DNA of 35,081 nt, taken from the NCBI GenBank assembly GCA_028870665.1, contig JAGWPB010000029.1, positions 1 through 35,081 on the forward strand, written 5' to 3'. A program made the translations under genes and the position numbers. Source of the DNA: Lysobacteraceae bacterium. Its GTDB lineage: Bacteria > Pseudomonadota > Gammaproteobacteria > Xanthomonadales > Rhodanobacteraceae. This document shows positions 7,960-17,774 of the stretch, piece after piece. The number at the start of each line of letters is the position of its first letter. Position 1 is the stretch's first letter. Below the pieces are notes generated by a model. The model saw nothing but the letters and a program-made list of their open reading frames with translations, made no database searches and was not told the DNA's origin.

Positions 7960-9026
7960 GCGCCACCGCCGCCGGCGGCCGCCCGCAGCGGCAGACGGGC
8001 GAAGGCCTGCAGCACCTCGTCGAGGCCGATCTGGTCCGCCCGCGAGCGCTGCGGCGGACCGCCCAGCGTGGCGATCGGACCGGGCCCGCGCGGCCGCCAG
8101 GCGCCCGGCGCCGCCGCACCATACAGCACCAGCAGCGGGCAGCCCAGCGCCGCCGCCGCGTGCGCCGGGCCGGTGTCGATCGAGACCATGCCGGCGGCGA
8201 CCTCGAACAGGGCCAGCAGCCGCGGCAGCGGCAGATCGTCGCCCAGTGCCTGCAGCCGCTGCGGCGGCAGCCCGGCGCCGCGCACCAGCGCCGTCAGCAG
8301 CGCCTGCTCGGGCGGGGTGCCGGTCAGCAGCAGGGCGGCGTCGGGATGCGCCGCCGCTAGGGCGCGCAGCAGGCCGATCCAGCGCGCGTCCGGCCAGTGC
8401 TTGGCGTCGCCGATCCGGCCCAGGCGGCCGCGTCGCAGGGTGCGCTTGTTGCCCGCGTGGACCAGCAGCAAGCGGCGTCCGTCCAGCCCGCGCGCCGCCA
8501 GCCACGCCGGCAGTGCCGCGCGCGCGCCGGGATCGACGACCAGCCGCGGCCGCAGCGGTTCGGCGGACTCCGCGGCCGGGCAGGTGTCGGCCCAGGCCGC
8601 CGGCGCCGTGCGCGCGAACTGCGCCCAGCGATCCAGCCAGTGCTCGGCGCGCACGTCGTCGCGCCGGTGCAGCCAGACCGTGTCGGCGGCGGCGACCCCG
8701 GCGCGATCCAGCAGCGCGGCCAGCTTGTCCAGCGCGAACTCGTCGGCCACGTACACCGGCCCGCGCGGACGCGCGCGCAGCGCCGCCACCGCGCGCCACT
8801 GCGCGGGGTCGCTCCAGTACGGCCGCTTGCGGCTGTTCAGTGCGATCACGCTGCCGACATCGGGATGGCCGGCGTACAGCGGCGCGCCCCAGGCCCCCGA
8901 GGTCAGCACGTCGCAGGGCGCGCCGTAGCGCCGGTGCAGCAGGCCGAGCAGGCCGGTCAGCAGGACCATGTCGCCGAACGCGCCGAAGCGCACGACCAGC
9001 GGACGCACGGATGACGTGGCGATCAT
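7956..9026 (-). CDS. glycosyltransferase family 9 (heptosyltransferase-like)
   Basis: A 356-residue GT9 protein, the family of ADP-heptose:LPS heptosyltransferases. The N-terminal strand VVRFGAFGDMVLLT (11-24) carries Asp19 at the position of the heptosyltransferase catalytic Asp. HAGN at 190-193 follows a LLLVHAG strand. The nucleotide-sugar motif SIDTGPAHAAAALG is at 282-295. It probably acts on lipopolysaccharide core or another surface glycan at the cytoplasmic face. No other LPS genes are in the window, so acceptor and sugar are unknown. Starting at ATG 9026, no clear ribosome binding site is present. topA follows in the same orientation, 102 bp away, with its own presumed promoter. Confidence 0.85.
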   Translation of the reverse strand: MIATSSVRPLVVRFGAFGDMVLLTGLLGLLHRRYGAPCDVLTSGAWGAPLYAGHPDVGSVIALNSRKRPYWSDPAQWRAVAALRARPRGPVYVADEFALDKLAALLDRAGVAAADTVWLHRRDDVRAEHWLDRWAQFARTAPAAWADTCPAAESAEPLRPRLVVDPGARAALPAWLAARGLDGRRLLLVHAGNKRTLRRGRLGRIGDAKHWPDARWIGLLRALAAAHPDAALLLTGTPPEQALLTALVRGAGLPPQRLQALGDDLPLPRLLALFEVAAGMVSIDTGPAHAAAALGCPLLVLYGAAAPGAWRPRGPGPIATLGGPPQRSRADQIGLDEVLQAFARLPLRAAAGGGGA

Positions 9027-9221
9027 GCAGGGAGCACGGGCGGGCGGGTGGCGGAGGCGGGCACGGGGCGCGCAGCCTAGCAGGGCGCAGGCCGCGCGCG
9101 GTTCGCGCCGCCGCGGCCCTGGAGCACCCGGCCGTACCCGCGGGCGAGCTCACTGGCGCATGCGAATCCGGCGATCAGCATGACGGCGGAGGCGCTTGAA
9201 CGGGGTCCATGGAGTGCACCT

Positions 9222-9227
9222 TAGACT
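9222..9227 (+). promoter_or_regulatory. candidate -10 element of the SDR gene
   Basis: TAGACT lies 30 nt before the ATG at 9258. A TTGAAC at 9196-9201 could be a -35, but the 20-nt spacer is too long to be convincing. The rest of the 231-bp divergent region between the GT9 and SDR genes shows no other clear signal. Confidence 0.3.
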
Positions 9228-9257
9228 GCGCGGAATCCCCCGACAAAGGAAACGGTC

Positions 9258-10097
9258 ATGAAACACGTCGCTCTGGTCACCGGCGCCTCGTCCGGCATCG
9301 GCGAGGCGACCGTCCGCCGCCTGCTCGCCGCGGGCTGGACGGTGTTTGCCGGCGCCCGCCGCGTCGAGCGCATGCAGCCGCTGGCGCAGGCGGGCGCGCA
9401 TCTGCTGGCGCTCGACGTCACCGATGACGCCTCGATGAGCGCGGCGATCGCCGCGATCCGCGCCGACGGCGGGCGGCTGGATCTGCTGGTGAACAACGCC
9501 GGCTACGGTTCCTACGGCGCGCTGGAGGACGTGCCGATCGACGAGGCGCGCCGCCAGTTCGAGGTCAACGTGTTCGGGCTGGCGCGGCTGATCCAGCTGG
9601 CGGCGCCGGTCATGCGCGCGCAGCGCAGCGGCACCATCGTCAACATCACCTCGATCGGCGGCAGGATCCACGCCCCGATGGGCAGCTGGTACCACGCCAC
9701 CAAGTTCGCGGTGGAGGGTCTCAGCGACTGCCTGCGCATGGAGCTGGCGCCGTTCGGCATCCGCGTGGTGATCATCGAGCCGGGTGCGATCCGCACCGAG
9801 TGGAACGCGATCGCCCGCCAGGGCCTGCTGCGGCAGTCGGGCACCGGGGCCTATCGCGAGCAGGCCGCGCAGCAGGCGGCGATGCTGGCGGGCGGCGACG
9901 CCTCGAGCCTGGCATCGGCGCCGGACGTGGTCGCCGCGACGATCCTCAAGGCGGCGCAGGCGGCACGGCCGCGGACGCGCTACGCCACCGGCGGCGGCGC
10001 GCGCTCGATCCTGATGCTGCGCCGGCTGCTGTCCGACCGCGGTTTCGACCGGGCGATGCGGCTGGCCGCGCGCCTGCTGGGGCGCAACGCGGGTTGA
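9258..10097 (+). CDS. classical short-chain dehydrogenase/reductase
   Basis: A 279-residue NAD(P)-dependent oxidoreductase. TGASSGIG (8-15) binds the cofactor, VNNAGYG starts at 78, and the catalytic set is Ser132, Tyr145 and Lys149 in SWYHATKFAVEG. Length and the EPGAIRTEW segment place it with DltE/retinol-dehydrogenase-like SDRs. It has a roughly 60-residue C-terminal extension beyond the core. Arg residues after the second strand (GARRVERM) suggest NADPH preference. AAAGGAAA at 9244-9251 gives a good ribosome binding site. It stands alone, divergent from GT9 and convergent with gpmI. Substrate unknown. Confidence 0.88.
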   Translation: MKHVALVTGASSGIGEATVRRLLAAGWTVFAGARRVERMQPLAQAGAHLLALDVTDDASMSAAIAAIRADGGRLDLLVNNAGYGSYGALEDVPIDEARRQFEVNVFGLARLIQLAAPVMRAQRSGTIVNITSIGGRIHAPMGSWYHATKFAVEGLSDCLRMELAPFGIRVVIIEPGAIRTEWNAIARQGLLRQSGTGAYREQAAQQAAMLAGGDASSLASAPDVVAATILKAAQAARPRTRYATGGGARSILMLRRLLSDRGFDRAMRLAARLLGRNAG

Positions 10098-10111
10098 GGC
10101 GGTGGTCGCGC

Positions 10112-10149
10112 CGCGGGGACGATCGCGCCCGGCCACGGGCAGCCCCGCG
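10112..10149. terminator. nested hairpin between convergent SDR and gpmI genes
   Basis: CGCGGGG at 10112-10118 pairs with CCCCGCG at 10143-10149. Inside it GCCC at 10127-10130 pairs with GGGC at 10137-10140. The structure fills most of the 53-bp gap between two converging stop codons, so it could end transcription from both sides. There is no U-tract on either strand. Confidence 0.42.
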
Positions 10150-10150
10150 A

Positions 10151-11674
10151 TCAGCCGAAGCGCACCAGGCTGTGCCCGGTCATCGCCGCCGGTTGCGGCA
10201 GGTCCATCAGCGCCAGCACCGTCGGTGCCAGATCGCACAACGCGCCCGGCTGCAGCGTCGCCTTGCGGCCGACGTAGACCAGCGGCACCGGGCCGACGGT
10301 GTGCTGGGTGTGCGGCTGGCCGTCGTCGTCGCGCATGTTCTCGAGATTGCCGTGGTCGGCGCTGATCAGCAGCTCGCCGCCCGCGGCGCGGATCGCCGGC
10401 ACGATCAGCGCCAGCGCGCGGTCGACCGCCTCGACCGCCTTGATCGCGGCGTCGAGCTTGCCGCTGTGACCGACCATGTCGGGGTTGGCGACGTTGCAGA
10501 CGATGAAGTCGTAGCGGCCCGAGCCGATCGCCGCGACCAGCTTCGCGCTCAGCTCGGGCAGGCTCATCTCCGGCTGCAGGTCGTAGGTGGCGACCTTGGG
10601 GCTGGGCACCAGGATGCGGTCCTCGCCGGGGAACGGCTGCTCGCGGCCGCCGGAAAAGAAGAACGTCACGTGCGCGTACTTCTCGGTCTCGGCGATGCGC
10701 AGCTGATGCAGGCCGCGCTCGGCCAGCACCTCGCCGAGGGTATGGCGCAGATCGTCGGGTGCGTACGCGACCGCGGTCACCGGCAGGTCCTTCGCGTACT
10801 CGGTCAGGGTGACGAAGGCGGACAGCGCGGGCCGGCGTTTCGGCGCGAAGCCGGCGAAGGCCGGATCGACGAAGGCGCGGCTGAGCTGGCGCGCGCGGTC
10901 GGCGCGGAAGTTCATGAACACCACGGCATCGCCGTCGGCGACCGGCGCGCCCGCGCCGATCACGGTCGGTGCGACGAACTCGTCGGTCTCGCCGCGCGCG
11001 TAGGCGGCCTGCAGCGCCGCCTGCGCGGTGTCGGCCTGCGCACCGTCGGCATCGACGATCGCGCTCCACGCCCGGGCCACGCGCTCCCAGCGCTGGTCGC
11101 GATCCATCGCGTAATAGCGGCCGCTGACGCTGGCGATGGCCGCGCCGGGCGTTGCCGCGCAGGCGGCCTGCAGCCGGGCCAGCGACGGGCCGGCGCTTTG
11201 CGGCGGCGTGTCGCGACCGTCGAGAAAGGCATGCACGGCGATCCGCGGCACCTGCTCGCGCGCGGCCAGCCGGATCATCGCTCGCAGGTGATCCTCGTGG
11301 CTGTGCACGCCGCCGGGACTGAGCAGACCGAGCACATGCAGGGTGCCGGAGCCCGCGCGCGCGGCGCGGCAGGCAGCCAGCAGCGCGGGATTGGTGTCGA
11401 AGCGACCGTCGGCGATCGCGCGGTCGATGCGGGTCAGTTCCTGGTACACCACGCGACCGGCGCCGATGTTCATGTGGCCGACCTCGGAGTTGCCCATCTG
11501 CCCGTCGGGCAGGCCGACCGCCAGTCCATGCGTGGCCACCAGGGTATGCGGACAACTGGCCAGCAGTTCGCGCCAGTGCGGGCAGTCGGCCTGGGCGATG
11601 GCGTTGTCTTCGCGCGCCTCGCGCTGGCCCCAGCCGTCGAGGATCAGCAGCAGCACCGGTCGGGGACGCGCCAC
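10151..11674 (-). CDS. gpmI: 2,3-bisphosphoglycerate-independent phosphoglycerate mutase
   Basis: Interconverts 3- and 2-phosphoglycerate in glycolysis; 507 residues. The alkaline-phosphatase-superfamily metal site begins with LLLILDGWG (Asp13). The phospho-accepting serine is Ser63 in GQMGNSEVGHMNIG. Further hallmarks are LGLLSPGGVHSH, HAFLDGRDTPP, FMNFRADRARQ and SADHGN near the C-terminus. I choose the GTG at 11674 because AAGGAAA lies 7-8 nt upstream. A GTG at 11695 would add seven residues but has no such site. Length is normal for the family. It converges on the SDR gene and is divergent from the repeat-protein gene, with 163 bp between the two starts. Confidence 0.96.
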   Translation of the reverse strand: MARPRPVLLLILDGWGQREAREDNAIAQADCPHWRELLASCPHTLVATHGLAVGLPDGQMGNSEVGHMNIGAGRVVYQELTRIDRAIADGRFDTNPALLAACRAARAGSGTLHVLGLLSPGGVHSHEDHLRAMIRLAAREQVPRIAVHAFLDGRDTPPQSAGPSLARLQAACAATPGAAIASVSGRYYAMDRDQRWERVARAWSAIVDADGAQADTAQAALQAAYARGETDEFVAPTVIGAGAPVADGDAVVFMNFRADRARQLSRAFVDPAFAGFAPKRRPALSAFVTLTEYAKDLPVTAVAYAPDDLRHTLGEVLAERGLHQLRIAETEKYAHVTFFFSGGREQPFPGEDRILVPSPKVATYDLQPEMSLPELSAKLVAAIGSGRYDFIVCNVANPDMVGHSGKLDAAIKAVEAVDRALALIVPAIRAAGGELLISADHGNLENMRDDDGQPHTQHTVGPVPLVYVGRKATLQPGALCDLAPTVLALMDLPQPAAMTGHSLVRFG

Positions 11675-11794
11675 GGGCGTTTCCTTGGATTTCACGGACT
11701 GCCTAGGTTAGCCGATCATCGCCCGCGGCTCGCCCGGTGCCGGAGCCTGCCGATGACAAACGGCACTTTGCCGGCGGGCCTGCAACCGGCACGG

Positions 11795-11800
11795 TAGTCT
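11795..11800 (+). promoter_or_regulatory. candidate -10 element of the solenoid repeat gene
   Basis: TAGTCT lies 37 nt before the ATG at 11838, in the divergent gap with gpmI. No good -35 is visible. On the other strand TAACCT (11706-11711) could be a gpmI -10. Confidence 0.25.
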
Positions 11801-11837
11801 GGCGCATCCAAGTCGCTCGATACCCGGGAGTGTCGCC

Positions 11838-12494
11838 ATGCATCGTCTGTCCCTGCTTGCCCTGTTGCTGGTCGCGGGCCTTGCCCAGGCCGCCGGCAAC
11901 GTCGATCACGTCAATGGTGCGATCGAGATCGCCGCCGGCCAGCAGGCCGGCAACCTCAGTACCGTCAATGGCGCCATCCGTCTCGGCGACGGCGCCCATG
12001 CCGGCAGCGCCAGCACCGTCAACGGCGGCATCACGCTGGGGACGCGGGCCGTCGCGGAGTCGCTCAGCACCGTCAACGGCGGTGTCCATCTGGGCGCGGG
12101 CGCGCAGGTCGCAAAGAGCGTCAGCACGGTCAACGGCGGGGTCCATCTGCTGCAGGGTGCCCATGTCGGCGGCGACGTCGGCAATGTCAACGGCGCGATC
12201 GGACTCGTGGATGCCGCCGTCGACGGCGGCCTGCGCACCGTCTCCGGCGATATCGATGTCGGCGCCGGCAGCGTGGTCAAGGGCGGCCTGATCGTCGACA
12301 AGGAAAGCGGCTGGAGCCTGTTCCACTTCTGGAGCAGCGTGCCGCGGGTGGTGATCGGCCCCGGCGCCACCGTCGACGGCACGCTCGACTTCCGGCGCAC
12401 GGTCAAGCTCTACGTCTCCGCGAGCGCCCATGTCGGCGCGATCAAGGGCGCCACGCCGATCCGCTACAACGGCGCGACACCGCCCGACGAGTGA
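11838..12494 (+). CDS. secreted 18-residue-repeat protein, predicted beta-solenoid
   Basis: A 218-residue exported protein of unknown function. Residues 1-18 form a Sec signal peptide ending AQA. Seven tandem repeats of 18-19 residues follow (about 21-150). Each is centred on VNGAI or VNGGI/V, often as STVNGG, with a later hydrophobic-Gly-x-Gly-Ala stretch. Central Asn/Gly positions are 26, 44, 62, 80, 99, 118 and the degenerate 136 (VSG). Such spacing with alternating small and hydrophobic residues suggests a right-handed parallel beta-helix, as in bactofilin-like or other polymer-forming proteins. After the repeats comes a short segment with Trp and Phe (WSLFHFWSS) and two more beta-rich turns. 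GGGAG at 11825-11829 is the ribosome binding site. No catalytic motif, lipobox or anchor is visible. Confidence 0.82.
   Translation: MHRLSLLALLLVAGLAQAAGNVDHVNGAIEIAAGQQAGNLSTVNGAIRLGDGAHAGSASTVNGGITLGTRAVAESLSTVNGGVHLGAGAQVAKSVSTVNGGVHLLQGAHVGGDVGNVNGAIGLVDAAVDGGLRTVSGDIDVGAGSVVKGGLIVDKESGWSLFHFWSSVPRVVIGPGATVDGTLDFRRTVKLYVSASAHVGAIKGATPIRYNGATPPDE
11898..12287 (+). repeat. tandem 54-57 bp coding repeats (VNG solenoid)
   Basis: Seven in-frame units of 54 or 57 bp inside the solenoid gene share the core agcaccgtcaacggc. Spacing between the VNG codons is 18, 18, 18, 19, 19 and 18 codons. The DNA copies are similar but not identical, so they are old or under protein-level selection rather than a fresh slippage array. 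Confidence 0.8.
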
Positions 12495-12527
12495 AGCCCG
12501 GCGGCTGTTGCCGAAATCGCGCCGCGC

Positions 12528-13091
12528 TCAATACACGCCCGGCAGCAGGCGCCAGGTGCGCCGGCAATAGGCGCGATAGCGCTCGCCCAGCGCGGCCGTC
12601 AGCACCGCCTCTTCCTCGCGGATGCGGATCGGATAGATCACCAGCGCCACGCCCATGATGATGCCGAGGCTCCACCCGTTGGCGAGCGCCAGACTGAAGC
12701 CGAGAAAGGCGACCAGCGCACCGAGGTAGCTCGGATGGCGCACGCGGCGGTACAGGCCGGTATCGATCACGCGATGGTCCTGCAGCACCGCCACATTGGG
12801 CGTATGAAAACGGCCCAGCTGCGCGATCGCCACCGAGCGCAACGCGATGCCGACGCCCATCAGGATGAAGCCGGCAACCTGCAGCGGCACGGCCGGGTGC
12901 ATGCCGCCGACGGAGCCGTAGGCCAGCCCGATCCCGAGCGCCCAGGCGAGCAGGTTGCCGAACACGATCAGGCGCAGCGAATGGCGGTCGCGATTCTCGG
13001 CCGCGGCCGCCTGGTGGCGGAAGACCATCGCGCCGTCGACGAAGACCCACAGGAAGAACACGGCGACGGCGGCGTGGCGCAGCATCAGCAT
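12528..13091 (-). CDS. isoprenylcysteine carboxyl methyltransferase-like (ICMT/PEMT) membrane protein
   Basis: A 187-residue polytopic inner-membrane protein with about four or five hydrophobic segments (residues 5-25, 40-60, 67-90, 122-155). The C-terminal signature of the ICMT/phospholipid-methyltransferase family is clear: RHPSY at 118-122 binds S-adenosylmethionine. IREEEAVLTAALGERYRAY at 157-175 carries the conserved Glu pair and ends in RLLPGVY. Bacteria have no prenylated CaaX proteins, and substrates of these homologues are mostly unknown, with lipid or small-molecule methylation possible. GGAG 8 nt before ATG 13091 supports the start. The serine hydrolase gene upstream on the same strand is 100 bp away. 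Confidence 0.85.
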   Translation of the reverse strand: MLMLRHAAVAVFFLWVFVDGAMVFRHQAAAAENRDRHSLRLIVFGNLLAWALGIGLAYGSVGGMHPAVPLQVAGFILMGVGIALRSVAIAQLGRFHTPNVAVLQDHRVIDTGLYRRVRHPSYLGALVAFLGFSLALANGWSLGIIMGVALVIYPIRIREEEAVLTAALGERYRAYCRRTWRLLPGVY

Positions 13092-13191
13092 CGTGGATGC
13101 TCCATCGGGGTCGGGGCACGGGCTTTACGCCAGCGGCGGTCCGGCGCCCGACGGCGCGGACAGGCCGGTCCGTGCACGAGTCTGGCAGAGA

Positions 13192-14370
13192 TCACGCGGC
13201 ATCGGCTTCCTGCGCGTGCTGATGCGCGGCGCGGATCGCGTCGCCGAGCAGGCGCATGCCGAGGGCATCGACGGAGACCGCCTGGCTCGACAGCACCACG
13301 ACGCCGACCCGGTGCGCGGGCGCGAAGGCGATCAGGCTGCGCGAGCCGCCGGTTGCCCCGTTGTGCCAGACGATGGTGGCGTCGCCGCTGCCGCTGATTT
13401 GCCACCCCAGCGCGATGCGGCGCCCGGACTGCGTGGCGGCCCTGGGCGCATGCAGCGATGCATCGATCGGCGCCTGCAGGTCGAGGTGGGCGCGCAGCCA
13501 GCGGAGCATGTCCTCGAGACTGCTGCGCAGACCGCCGGCGGCCGCCAGCGCGCGCAGATTCCACGGCGGCGTGCGCCATCCCAGGGGTCCGTGCGGCACG
13601 GCGTGACCGGGCGCCGCGGTCGACTGCAGATGCGTGGCGGTCATGCCCAGCGGATCCAGCACCTGCTGCCGCAACGCCTCTTCGTACGTGCATTGCGCGC
13701 GACGCGCCAGCACCAGGCCCAGCAGGCCGAAGCCGAGGTTGGAGTAGCGGTAGCGCTGGCCGACACCGCGCACGCGCCGCCGGTGCAGCCATCGCAGCAG
13801 CACGCTTTCACTGATCCAGGCATAGGGTTGCCGGGGGCGCAGGTACAGGCCGGCCAGCATGGCGGGGCCCCAGGGCAGTCGCGGCAGCCCCGAGTGCTGG
13901 GTGGCGAGGTCTTCCAGCGTGATCGGGCGCGGACTCTGACGCCCCAGCCGGGCCGGGCCGGGCAGCAGGCTGTCGACCGGGGTCGCCAGGTCGACCGCGC
14001 CGGTCCGCCGCATCGCCACCAGCAGGGTCGCGGTGAAGGTCTTGGTGATCGATCCGATCTCGAAGCGGGTGTCGGCATCCGGCGCGGGCGAATCACGCCC
14101 GTCGACATGGCCGGCGTAGCAGCGGCGCGTGCCGGTCGGGGTCACGATCGCCGCGGCAAGGGCGCCTGCCGGTGCGTCCACGGCGAGATGACGATCGAGC
14201 GCGGCCTGCGCGGGGTCCGCGCCGGGATCGGGCTGCCAGCGACGTGCGCGCCACGCGCGCAACAGCCGCAGGCCGAACGTCCGTGCGAGGACGCGCAGAA
14301 AAATCCAGATCAGCCACAGCCGGATCAGCAAGCCAAGCGCGCCGGGCATGTCGTGCAGGGTGGTGGTCAT
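13192..14370 (-). CDS. membrane-anchored serine hydrolase, class C beta-lactamase/EstB family
   Basis: A 392-residue penicillin-binding-protein-like hydrolase. Residues 9-29 form an N-terminal transmembrane anchor followed by basic residues. The SxxK motif is Ser107-Ile-Thr-Lys110 in FEIGSITKTFTA, the Tyr-x-Asn motif is Tyr209-Ser-Asn211 in YRYSNLGFG, and the third motif is HNG at 336-338 in WHNGATGG in place of KTG. That HxG variant is common in esterases and D-aminopeptidases of this fold, so beta-lactamase activity should not be assumed. The topology puts the catalytic domain in the periplasm if the N-terminus stays inside. The start at ATG 14370 has no clear ribosome binding site. Confidence 0.87.
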   Translation of the reverse strand: MTTTLHDMPGALGLLIRLWLIWIFLRVLARTFGLRLLRAWRARRWQPDPGADPAQAALDRHLAVDAPAGALAAAIVTPTGTRRCYAGHVDGRDSPAPDADTRFEIGSITKTFTATLLVAMRRTGAVDLATPVDSLLPGPARLGRQSPRPITLEDLATQHSGLPRLPWGPAMLAGLYLRPRQPYAWISESVLLRWLHRRRVRGVGQRYRYSNLGFGLLGLVLARRAQCTYEEALRQQVLDPLGMTATHLQSTAAPGHAVPHGPLGWRTPPWNLRALAAAGGLRSSLEDMLRWLRAHLDLQAPIDASLHAPRAATQSGRRIALGWQISGSGDATIVWHNGATGGSRSLIAFAPAHRVGVVVLSSQAVSVDALGMRLLGDAIRAAHQHAQEADAA

Positions 14371-14564
14371 CGCGGGAACGCGGCACTCGCTGATGGCGTG
14401 AGCATCGGGGCGCCAAGGCTATGCGAACACGCCGCAGCCACCAAGTCGCCAGCACCGACCCGGGCATCCCGTCATGCGCCGCCTGGTGTCGCCGTTCCGC
14501 CCGCGGCCATCCGCCGGGAGGCGGCGACGCGTTCGCCGCGCACCGCCGAGCGCCGCACGACCGT

Positions 14565-15908
14565 TCAGTGCAGCTTGATCTTGACCCGGTTGGGCGCGTT
14601 GATCAGGTTGGCGAGGGTGGCGAGCACCGTTTTGTAGTACCCGTTGAGCGCGGTCTGGTGCATCTTGTGCAGCGACCAGTACACCAGCCTTGCCAGTGCG
14701 CCCTCGATCATCACGCTGCCGCCGATCAGCGCGCCCATCAGGCTGCCCACCGGGCTGAACAGCCCGAGTGCGACCAGCGAGCCGTAATCGCGGTAGCGAT
14801 AGGTCGGCAGCGATCGGCCCTGCAGCCGGCGGCGCAGGGAGCGCCGCAGCAGCGACGCCTGCTGATGCGCGGCCTGGGCGCGCGGCGGCACGTTGCCCTT
14901 GCCGTCGGGCAGCGGGCAGGCGGCGCAATCGCCGAAGGCGAAGATGGCGTCGTCGCGCGTGGTCTGCAGACTGGGCCGCACCAGCAGCTGGTTGATGCGA
15001 TTGCTCTCCAGCCCATCCAGTCCGGCAAGGAAATCCGGCGCCTTGATGCCCGCCGACCACACCATCATGCCGGCGGCGATGAACGTGCCGCTGGCGGTGA
15101 GCAGGCCGTCGGCGCGCACCTCGACCACGCGTTCGCCGCAATGCACGGCGATGCCGAGTTCGTGCAGGCGCGTCAGCACCGCCGTCGACAGCCGCGGCGG
15201 CAGGCCGGGCAGGATGCGTTCGGCAGCCTCGACGATCACCAGCCGCAGGTTCTTGTCGGGATCGATCCGCTCCAGACCGTGGGCCGACAGCTCGCGGGTG
15301 GTGTCGTGCAGCTCGGCCGCCAGTTCGACCCCGGTCGCGCCGGCGCCGACGATGGCGACCGTCAGCTGCTCCGGCGTCACCGCCTCCGGCCGCGCGTGCG
15401 CCTGCAGGCAGGCATTGATGTGGCGGCGATGAAAGTCGCGCGCCTGCTCCGGGGTGTCGAGCATGGCGCAGTGTTCACGCACGCCGGGCACGCCGAAATC
15501 GTTGGCGACCGAGCCGACCGCGATCACCAGCGTGTCGTAGCGCAGCGTGCGGCGCGGGATGATCTCGACGCCGCGCTCGTCCAGCGTCGGCGCCAGGTGG
15601 ATCACGCGCCGGGCGCGATCCAGCCCGTCCATGCGGCCGAGGTGAAAGCGGAAGTGATGCCAGTGCGCCTGCGCCAGGTACTCGAGGCGATCGGCATAGG
15701 AGTCCAGGCTGCCGGCGGCCACCTCGAACAGCAGCGGTTTCCACAGATGCGAGCGCGCGGCGTCCACCAGCGTGACGCGGGCGGTGCCGCGCCGGCCCAG
15801 GCGGTCGCCGAGCCAGGTGGCCAGTTCCAGTCCGCCCGCGCCGCCGCCGACGATGACGATCTCGTGGGCGGCGCCGGCGGCAGGCGAGGGTGCGGAAGGC
15901 GAGGTCAT
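14565..15908 (-). CDS. ndh: type II NADH:quinone dehydrogenase
   Basis: A non-proton-pumping respiratory NADH dehydrogenase, 447 residues. The FAD-binding Rossmann motif is [10 protein letters not shown] near residues 17-26. The NADH-binding one is [17 protein letters not shown] in the middle. FAFGDCAAC near residue 310 is the typical second FAD motif, and AQAAHQQA follows. The C-terminus, with amphipathic and hydrophobic stretches ([20 protein letters not shown]), is the usual membrane-docking region. I use ATG 15908; an upstream GTG at 15917 would add three residues. The gene is divergent from trpG, and their 175-bp gap holds a 14-bp palindrome. About 190 bp separate it from the serine hydrolase downstream, with nothing recognisable there. 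Confidence 0.93.
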   Translation of the reverse strand: MTSPSAPSPAAGAAHEIVIVGGGAGGLELATWLGDRLGRRGTARVTLVDAARSHLWKPLLFEVAAGSLDSYADRLEYLAQAHWHHFRFHLGRMDGLDRARRVIHLAPTLDERGVEIIPRRTLRYDTLVIAVGSVANDFGVPGVREHCAMLDTPEQARDFHRRHINACLQAHARPEAVTPEQLTVAIVGAGATGVELAAELHDTTRELSAHGLERIDPDKNLRLVIVEAAERILPGLPPRLSTAVLTRLHELGIAVHCGERVVEVRADGLLTASGTFIAAGMMVWSAGIKAPDFLAGLDGLESNRINQLLVRPSLQTTRDDAIFAFGDCAACPLPDGKGNVPPRAQAAHQQASLLRRSLRRRLQGRSLPTYRYRDYGSLVALGLFSPVGSLMGALIGGSVMIEGALARLVYWSLHKMHQTALNGYYKTVLATLANLINAPNRVKIKLH

Positions 15909-15982
15909 CGGATGCACGCGAATCGACTACCTGCATCCTCGCACGGCCCGCGGCGCCAGGGATCGAGGTCGCGACGATCGGG

Positions 15983-15996
15983 CGCACCGCGGTGCG
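15983..15996. promoter_or_regulatory. perfect 14-bp palindrome in the ndh-trpG divergent region
   Basis: CGCACCGCGGTGCG reads the same on both strands and lies 75 bp upstream of the ndh start and 88 bp upstream of trpG. Its place suits a dimeric regulator, but GC-rich DNA produces such palindromes by chance a few times in a window this size. No strong promoter hexamers are visible beside it. Confidence 0.3.
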
Positions 15997-16083
15997 GCGC
16001 GTGCCGTCCGGTTTGCTGCGGGGGCGCCGCTTCATGGCATCCTGTCCGCTTGCGCCGACGCCCGCGGTGGCCGTGGATCGCCC

Positions 16084-16662
16084 ATGCTGCTGATGATCGA
16101 CAACTACGACAGCTTCACCTTCAACCTCGTGCAGTACCTGGGCGAACTGGGACAGCAGGTGCAGGTGGTGCGCAACGACGCGGTGACGGTGGCCGGAATT
16201 CGCGCACTGCACCCCGAGCGCATCGTGATCTCGCCCGGGCCGTGCACACCCGACGCGGCCGGGGTGTCGCTGGAGGTGCTGCGCGAGCTGGCCGGCACGG
16301 TGCCGATCTTCGGCGTCTGCCTCGGCCATCAGGCGATCGGCCAGGCGTTCGGCGGCAAGGTCGTGCGCGCGCGGCAGATCATGCACGGCAAGACCTCGCC
16401 GATCCGCCACGCCGGCGCAGGCGTGTTCCGCGGCCTGCCCGATCCGTTCACGGCCACGCGCTACCACTCGCTGGTGGTGGAGCGCGAGTCACTGCCCGAC
16501 TGCCTCGAGGTCAGCGCCTGGACCGAACACGCCGACGGCCGCATCGACGAGATCATGGGCCTGCGTCACCGGACCCTGCCGGTCGAAGGCGTGCAGTTCC
16601 ACCCCGAATCCATCCTCACCCAGCACGGCCACGACCTGCTGCGCAATTTCCTCACGGCCTGA
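16084..16662 (+). CDS. trpG: anthranilate synthase component II (glutamine amidotransferase)
   Basis: Supplies ammonia from glutamine to TrpE in the first step of tryptophan synthesis; it may also serve PabB. 192 residues, the normal length. [15 protein letters not shown] opens the class I amidotransferase domain. The nucleophile is Cys79 in FGVCLGHQ, and His173 and Glu175 (QFHPES) complete the triad. HGKTSPI at 101-107 is also typical. ATG 16084 is used because homology starts there. trpD follows after 3 bp, so the two are translationally coupled. The partner trpE is not in the window, and ndh occupies the upstream position on the other strand. Confidence 0.95.
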   Translation: MLLMIDNYDSFTFNLVQYLGELGQQVQVVRNDAVTVAGIRALHPERIVISPGPCTPDAAGVSLEVLRELAGTVPIFGVCLGHQAIGQAFGGKVVRARQIMHGKTSPIRHAGAGVFRGLPDPFTATRYHSLVVERESLPDCLEVSAWTEHADGRIDEIMGLRHRTLPVEGVQFHPESILTQHGHDLLRNFLTA

Positions 16663-16665
16663 GCC

Positions 16666-17706
<1,041 letters not shown>

Positions 17707-17774
17707 GGCCGCTGCTGCGCCGCCTGCGCGCGGCCTGGCGGCTGCGCCAGCGCGCGGCCTTGCAAGGAGCCCCC

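Noticed and set aside
5088-8360. A very long open frame on the plus strand opposite topA and the AMP-ligase
   Set aside because: It is antisense to topA, whose catalytic motifs are unmistakable. Its product is Arg/Gly/Ala/Leu-rich low-complexity sequence with no motif, as expected of GC-rich shadow frames.
9150-11555. Long minus-strand frame overlapping gpmI and the SDR
   Set aside because: It is a frame-shifted shadow of gpmI in which none of the mutase motifs can be read.
15909-16083. Trp attenuator upstream of trpG
   Set aside because: No short leader peptide with tandem Trp codons and no hairpin plus U-tract can be found in this gap.
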